In this document: positions 60,397 through 64,000 of the stretch, piece after piece
Layout: every line of letters starts with the position of its first letter
Numbering within the stretch: the stretch's first letter is position 1
From: Verrucomicrobiia bacterium
GTDB taxonomy: Bacteria > Verrucomicrobiota > Verrucomicrobiia > JADLBR01 > JAIBCM01
Direction of reading: 5' to 3'
Assembly: GCA_019694135.1 (NCBI GenBank)
Contig: JAIBCM010000002.1
Coordinates: forward strand, 210,143 to 274,142
DNA: 64,000 nucleotides
Made by a program: the position numbers and the translations under genes
The notes under the pieces: generated by a model
Database searches by the model: none
Told to the model about the DNA's origin: nothing
What the model saw: only the letters and a program-made list of their open reading frames with translations

Positions 60397-60576
60397 ATGT
60401 TTGAAATTGAATCGATTAAAGCGAGTGTTTGTCTAACCGTTAGACATGATCAATTTAAAGCCAATTCGAAAATGGCCAGTAAAGTTTCTTGGGGTTGGCC
60501 GCGTGTTCTTTCTAGTTTGAAATCGTTTCTGGAAACAGGAAAACCTCTGGATTCCGAAATTTATCGAAAAAAATAA
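60397..60576 (+). pseudogene. SRPBCC/AHSA1-like gene remnant
   Basis: A 59-codon open frame in the thiC-treY gap encodes ASVCLTVRHDQFKANSKMAS, then KVSWGWPRVLSSLKSFLETG and KPL. This matches the C-terminal end of AHSA1/SRPBCC-domain proteins (typical ending GGWPAVLSSLKSLLETG). The N-terminal two-thirds of that roughly 150-residue fold is absent, and thiC ends only 20 bases upstream. The piece is therefore most likely a decayed gene rather than a functional short protein. Confidence 0.65.
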
Positions 60577-60618
60577 AGAGAAAATCTTCAGCGAAATTTT
60601 GATTTAAAATGCTTAGTT

Positions 60619-63486
60619 TTAAGAGAGGGACGAGGTGGGCATTTTTTCAGTGTTGAGCCACACATCAAATGGTTTTTTTCTTAAGTGCTGCGCTAAAGAT
60701 AGGGTGGGCGTGGTAAAGGAAAGTGGGTTTTTGCTTAAAACGCTGTGCCAAGATTGGTTGAGCCAGGGTTTGGGAATTGGCAGAGTGAGTTCGTGCCAGT
60801 CGGTATTCCATTTGATATCGCAATGATTTCTCGAAAGTCTTAGGCAAATGACAATTAAGGTTAATGACTCCCAACGTCGACAGTAAGCGATAACGGATTC
60901 TTTTCCATGGCCTTTGATTTGAAGAGCTTCGTAGGAGCCGAAAGCAAATAAGGCAGGATAACGATTACGCAAGGTCAAGAGGCGATCGATGAGAGCGATT
61001 TTTACGTGACCGCTTTTCCATTGGTTTAAAAGTTTTGACCAGGATTGAGTTCGTGACGATTTTAACATATTTTGACGCGTGAGAAAGTTAACCGGTCGTC
61101 GGTTATCGGGATCGACTAGGCTATTGTTCCAAATTTCAGTGCCTTGATAAAAATCGGGAACGCCAGGAAGTGTTAGTTTTAACAAAGTTTGAGTGATGGC
61201 TTTGAGATAACCATGCACGCGAATTTCGTGAGTAAACTTAAGCAAGCTTTTTAAAAAACGGGGATTGTGATCTCGATCTAAAATGGCTTTAACATAGGTT
61301 TTTGTTGCAGCATCCCATTCGGTATTCGGATTCACCCAACTGGTGTTGACTTTGGCTTCTTTAAGGGCTTTTGCGAGGTAAGTTTGGATGCGTTTTGTCC
61401 AACTGTTCCATGTTAAACGATCTGATAAATTGAGAGGGAGCGTAGCAATTAAAGTTTGGTAAAGAAGATATTCTTCATTTAGAGAGGGAGCGAATTTTTC
61501 GCCGATAATTTTTTTAAATTTCCGATTTATGATATTCCAACGAAGCACTTTGGTTCGCCATTCTTTAGGAAATTCGCTGAGGGCGGCGAGTTGAGCGCGA
61601 ACATCCTCACTTCGTTTTGTGTCATGAGTAGAAGTGGCGACTAAGTTATGAGGATGAGAATATTGTTTTTCGCGATTAAAACGATGAAATTCTGATAGAG
61701 CACAGCCGAATTTATTGGGTTCTGAACCGACTTCATTAAAGGCGACGAGACGATTGTAAACGTAAAAGGCAGTGTCTTCGATGGCTTTTGCCATGATGGG
61801 GCCGGTGACTTGTTGAAATTTCCTGACAAAGTTGGCATGATCGGGGTTGGCATGAGAAAATTCGCCTTGGCCAAGCAGTAATTTTTCTAAAAGTTCAAAG
61901 GCGCTGAGTTCGAGATCGAGTCCGCGATTTCTGTTTTTAGCCTGAGCCAGAGCTCGTCGAATGATCATTTCGTCTTGTTGTAAAATGGGGCTACCCGGAA
62001 TGATGTAAGTGCGATAAACTTCAAAGCAAGCGATGGTTTCGCGGATGACGTCGATTAAATCGTTTAAGGTAAAATCGCGAGTGCGACGTTTTTTTTGAAC
62101 AATTTTTTGCAAGTAAGAGCCTAGAGTATTAGTTTCACTAGCCAGGCTGGAGTGCATGACGTTAATTTTGCATTGGTAAGCGATTTCAGGATAAGGGTCA
62201 GAAGTTTCACTCCATTTTTCATAGAGTTGGTCGAAACTGGCTTGGGTGGAACGCGCGATAAGCACTCCCGTTATGCGATTGGCATACTCGTAGCCAGTAG
62301 TTCCGGCCACAGGCCATGACGTAGATAAAACTTCGTTGCCGCAAAGAATTTTTTCTACGAGCAGATAAATGTGGGGCGCAGTTCGTTTAGCAAAAGCAGC
62401 GGTTTTCTGACGCCATAATTGTTGCACACGTTCCAAATAATCTTCCGGATTCCAGAGGCCGTCGACATGGTCGACACGTAGGCCGGTGACTTGGCCTTTA
62501 GTAATCATTTTTGCAACCAGCTTATGAATTTGGTTAAAAACTTCTCTTTCTTGAACTGAGATGGCTGCTAGCTCATTCACGTCAAAAAAGCGACGATAAT
62601 TAATTTCTTCGCCGGCAACTTTCCAATAGCTCAAACGATAATATTGTTTTTCTAAGATGCCATCTAGCGCATTGAACGAGCTGGGTTTGTCAGGATTTCC
62701 ATTAATTTTTTTGAGGACGGTTTTTAAAGCGTTTTTGAAAGCTTGATTTTCAGTGTAAAGCAAGCGCCATTTTTCTTTTAATGTTGCGTGGAGGGCGCGG
62801 TTTTTTTCCAGCGTTTTTACGTCGAGCGAAGTAGACTCGTTTAATGCTTGGGAAATTTTGATAAGGTGCGGAAGAATTTTGAATGCTGATAAATTTGTTT
62901 TTTCCAACAGGTCTGTCATGGGTTCTAAAATTAGACGGTAACTTTTTGGATTGATAGGAAGCATCATATCGTAATATTGAATGAATAATCCTTTTCGATT
63001 GGCAAAAAGTTGAAGATGGCCTTGTTCTAAAACAATGCCGTATTGATTGCCTAAAATGGGCAATAAAACTTTTCCTTTAAGACGGGTTTTAATAGGAAAC
63101 CAGTCGATGTCGAAATAATGGGCGTATTGAGAGGCCTGACCCTGCTCCAGAACATCCATCCACCATTTGTTTTCAGGTTGGGTAATGCCCATGTGATTGG
63201 GCACAATGTCGATGATGATGCCCATTTTATTTTTTTGTAGTTCTTTGGAAAAAGACTCGAAGTCAGCTGGCGTTCCAATTTCCGGATTAAGCTCATTATG
63301 ATCGCAAACGTCGTAGCCATGATTGCTTCCGGGGCGGGCTTTGAAAATCGGGGAGCAATAAATATCAGTGATTCCCAAAGATTTCAGATAAGGAATAATG
63401 GCTTGGGCTTGTTTAAAGGTGAAAGCGTGATTCAGTTGTAATCGGTATGTAGCTCCGGGAATGCGATTAAAGACGCTGGTTTTCAT
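60619..63486 (-). CDS. treY: Maltooligosyltrehalose synthase TreY
   Basis: A GH13 enzyme that turns the reducing-end alpha-1,4 bond of maltodextrin into a trehalosyl (alpha,alpha-1,1) bond. The 955-residue protein starts at ATG 63486 (a TTG at 63504 is the alternative). The family opening PGATYRLQLNHAFTFKQAQA is followed by YCSPIFKARPGSNHGYDV, nucleophile region GLRVDHVDGLWNPEDY, acid/base region YLLVEKILCGNEVL and third catalytic Asp in STHDTKRSEDVRA, ending with VPDFYQGTEIWNNSLVDPDN. It overlaps the treZ 3' end by 20 bases, so translation is coupled. Confidence 0.95.
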   Translation of the reverse strand: MKTSVFNRIPGATYRLQLNHAFTFKQAQAIIPYLKSLGITDIYCSPIFKARPGSNHGYDVCDHNELNPEIGTPADFESFSKELQKNKMGIIIDIVPNHMGITQPENKWWMDVLEQGQASQYAHYFDIDWFPIKTRLKGKVLLPILGNQYGIVLEQGHLQLFANRKGLFIQYYDMMLPINPKSYRLILEPMTDLLEKTNLSAFKILPHLIKISQALNESTSLDVKTLEKNRALHATLKEKWRLLYTENQAFKNALKTVLKKINGNPDKPSSFNALDGILEKQYYRLSYWKVAGEEINYRRFFDVNELAAISVQEREVFNQIHKLVAKMITKGQVTGLRVDHVDGLWNPEDYLERVQQLWRQKTAAFAKRTAPHIYLLVEKILCGNEVLSTSWPVAGTTGYEYANRITGVLIARSTQASFDQLYEKWSETSDPYPEIAYQCKINVMHSSLASETNTLGSYLQKIVQKKRRTRDFTLNDLIDVIRETIACFEVYRTYIIPGSPILQQDEMIIRRALAQAKNRNRGLDLELSAFELLEKLLLGQGEFSHANPDHANFVRKFQQVTGPIMAKAIEDTAFYVYNRLVAFNEVGSEPNKFGCALSEFHRFNREKQYSHPHNLVATSTHDTKRSEDVRAQLAALSEFPKEWRTKVLRWNIINRKFKKIIGEKFAPSLNEEYLLYQTLIATLPLNLSDRLTWNSWTKRIQTYLAKALKEAKVNTSWVNPNTEWDAATKTYVKAILDRDHNPRFLKSLLKFTHEIRVHGYLKAITQTLLKLTLPGVPDFYQGTEIWNNSLVDPDNRRPVNFLTRQNMLKSSRTQSWSKLLNQWKSGHVKIALIDRLLTLRNRYPALFAFGSYEALQIKGHGKESVIAYCRRWESLTLIVICLRLSRNHCDIKWNTDWHELTLPIPKPWLNQSWHSVLSKNPLSFTTPTLSLAQHLRKKPFDVWLNTEKMPTSSLS

Positions 63487-64000
63487 TGGCTTTTTTATTT
63501 CCAATTAATACTAACGTTTCGGGCTTTTTAAAGTCCAGTTCTCCTGTTTTTAAATTAATACGATTTTTTTCTTTTTCATTTTCGGGATTGGAAGAAAGTA
63601 AAATTTCCCAATTCAAAGCCGATGATTTGAGTTGTTGATAAATATTGATGGGTCGAAGATTTTCTTTTCGCAATGCACTAATCACCATCAGATCGTAATG
63701 ATCGCCTTGATAAAAAATGCGCAGGATATCGCAAAAATGAACCGCCTCCCATTGGTTGCGTTCACGGAGGGAAAGTTCGAGCCATTGGCGGCGATAATGA
63801 ATGAATTTTTGATGAAGTTTGAAAATGTGTTGATGATTGGGTTTTGATAGGTTTTCCCAATCTAATTTAGAAGAAAAAAAGGTTTTTTCATCTTGAGGAT
63901 CGGGAATGTTTTTTAATTGTTCGGGATGACAACCTTCGTAAAATTCTTTAAAATCTTTTTTTCTACCTTCAGTAATCAATTTCCCTAGTTCTCCGGGATG
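63467..64000 (-). CDS. treZ: Maltooligosyltrehalose trehalohydrolase TreZ (3' part, cut by window edge)
   Basis: The C-terminal 177 codons; the frame is open to base 64000 and the start lies outside the window. The sequence HPGELGKLITEGRKKDFKEF, followed by IPDPQDEKTFFSSKLDW and a LRERNQW-type C-terminal beta domain, matches the end of TreZ, which releases trehalose from the TreY product. Overlap with treY supports a treZ-treY operon for making trehalose from glycogen. Only the C-terminal part can be judged; catalytic residues lie outside. Confidence 0.88.
   Translation of the reverse strand, partial: HPGELGKLITEGRKKDFKEFYEGCHPEQLKNIPDPQDEKTFFSSKLDWENLSKPNHQHIFKLHQKFIHYRRQWLELSLRERNQWEAVHFCDILRIFYQGDHYDLMVISALRKENLRPINIYQQLKSSALNWEILLSSNPENEKEKNRINLKTGELDFKKPETLVLIGNKKANENQRL

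Overview
The window is a moderately AT-rich bacterial chromosome segment. Gene content suggests the Verrucomicrobiota or a close PVC relative: paired DNRLRE secreted proteins, a LamG/thrombospondin-3 giant beside an RHS protein, a GlgA/GlgB pair, a debranching/trehalose set, one-piece LarC, and a nuclease-ligase fusion. That placement is inferred from content; there is no rRNA to confirm it.

Layout. (1) 1-3.3 kb: a GNAT acetyltransferase and RsmD on the minus strand, then two secreted DNRLRE paralogues. (2) 3.4-12.8 kb: four unusual coiled-coil proteins in two tandem pairs, with housekeeping genes (M42 peptidase, VOC protein, Rpe) between the pairs. All four have basic, acid-free N-termini, and each pair shares a nearly identical C-terminal tail. 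(3) 12.8-16 kb: GlgA and GlgB. (4) 16-25 kb: a LamG/TSP3/beta-helix secreted protein and an RHS protein with an N-terminal C39-peptidase-like domain. (5) 25-30 kb: a hydrolase remnant, an erythromycin-esterase-like protein, then an overlapping glycosyltransferase and amylo-alpha-1,6-glucosidase.

(6) 30.16-45.32 kb: a 15.1-kb integrative mobilizable element in the 3' end of a tRNA-Gly(CCC) gene. It is bounded by a 28-bp direct repeat with TTGCTGCA arm-type repeats just inside each end. The left end carries a tyrosine integrase and two small regulatory-type genes. The right end carries a mobilization module: relaxase, MobC-like protein, an oriT with an IncP-type nic sequence, and a replication-initiator-like protein with HTH and DnaA-N-like parts. 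The cargo is the most novel part of the window. A tightly packed run encodes a LolA-like exported protein, a cysteine-free 206-residue protein with a hydrophobic C-terminus, a radical SAM enzyme, two paralogous methyltransferases (one with degraded SAM motifs), a Tat-exported protein and two SdpI-family membrane proteins. Two secreted phospholipase-D-like proteins follow. I read this as a candidate modified-peptide toxin/immunity system, which is inference.

(7) 45.4-51.6 kb: S41 protease, TsaD, LarC and, convergent, a fused MBL-exonuclease/ATP-dependent DNA ligase. (8) 51.7-58.3 kb: a sulfate-uptake locus with an Rrf2 regulator, YezD-like protein, porin, Sbp, an M14-like hydrolase, CysT, CysW and a short CysA. 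(9) 58.3-60.4 kb: a TPP riboswitch and thiC, which contains an in-frame repeat insertion. (10) 60.4-64 kb: an SRPBCC remnant, then treY and the 3' end of treZ on the minus strand, cut by the window edge.

Together GlgA, GlgB, the debranching enzyme, TreY and TreZ give a glycogen-to-trehalose capacity spread over three separate loci.
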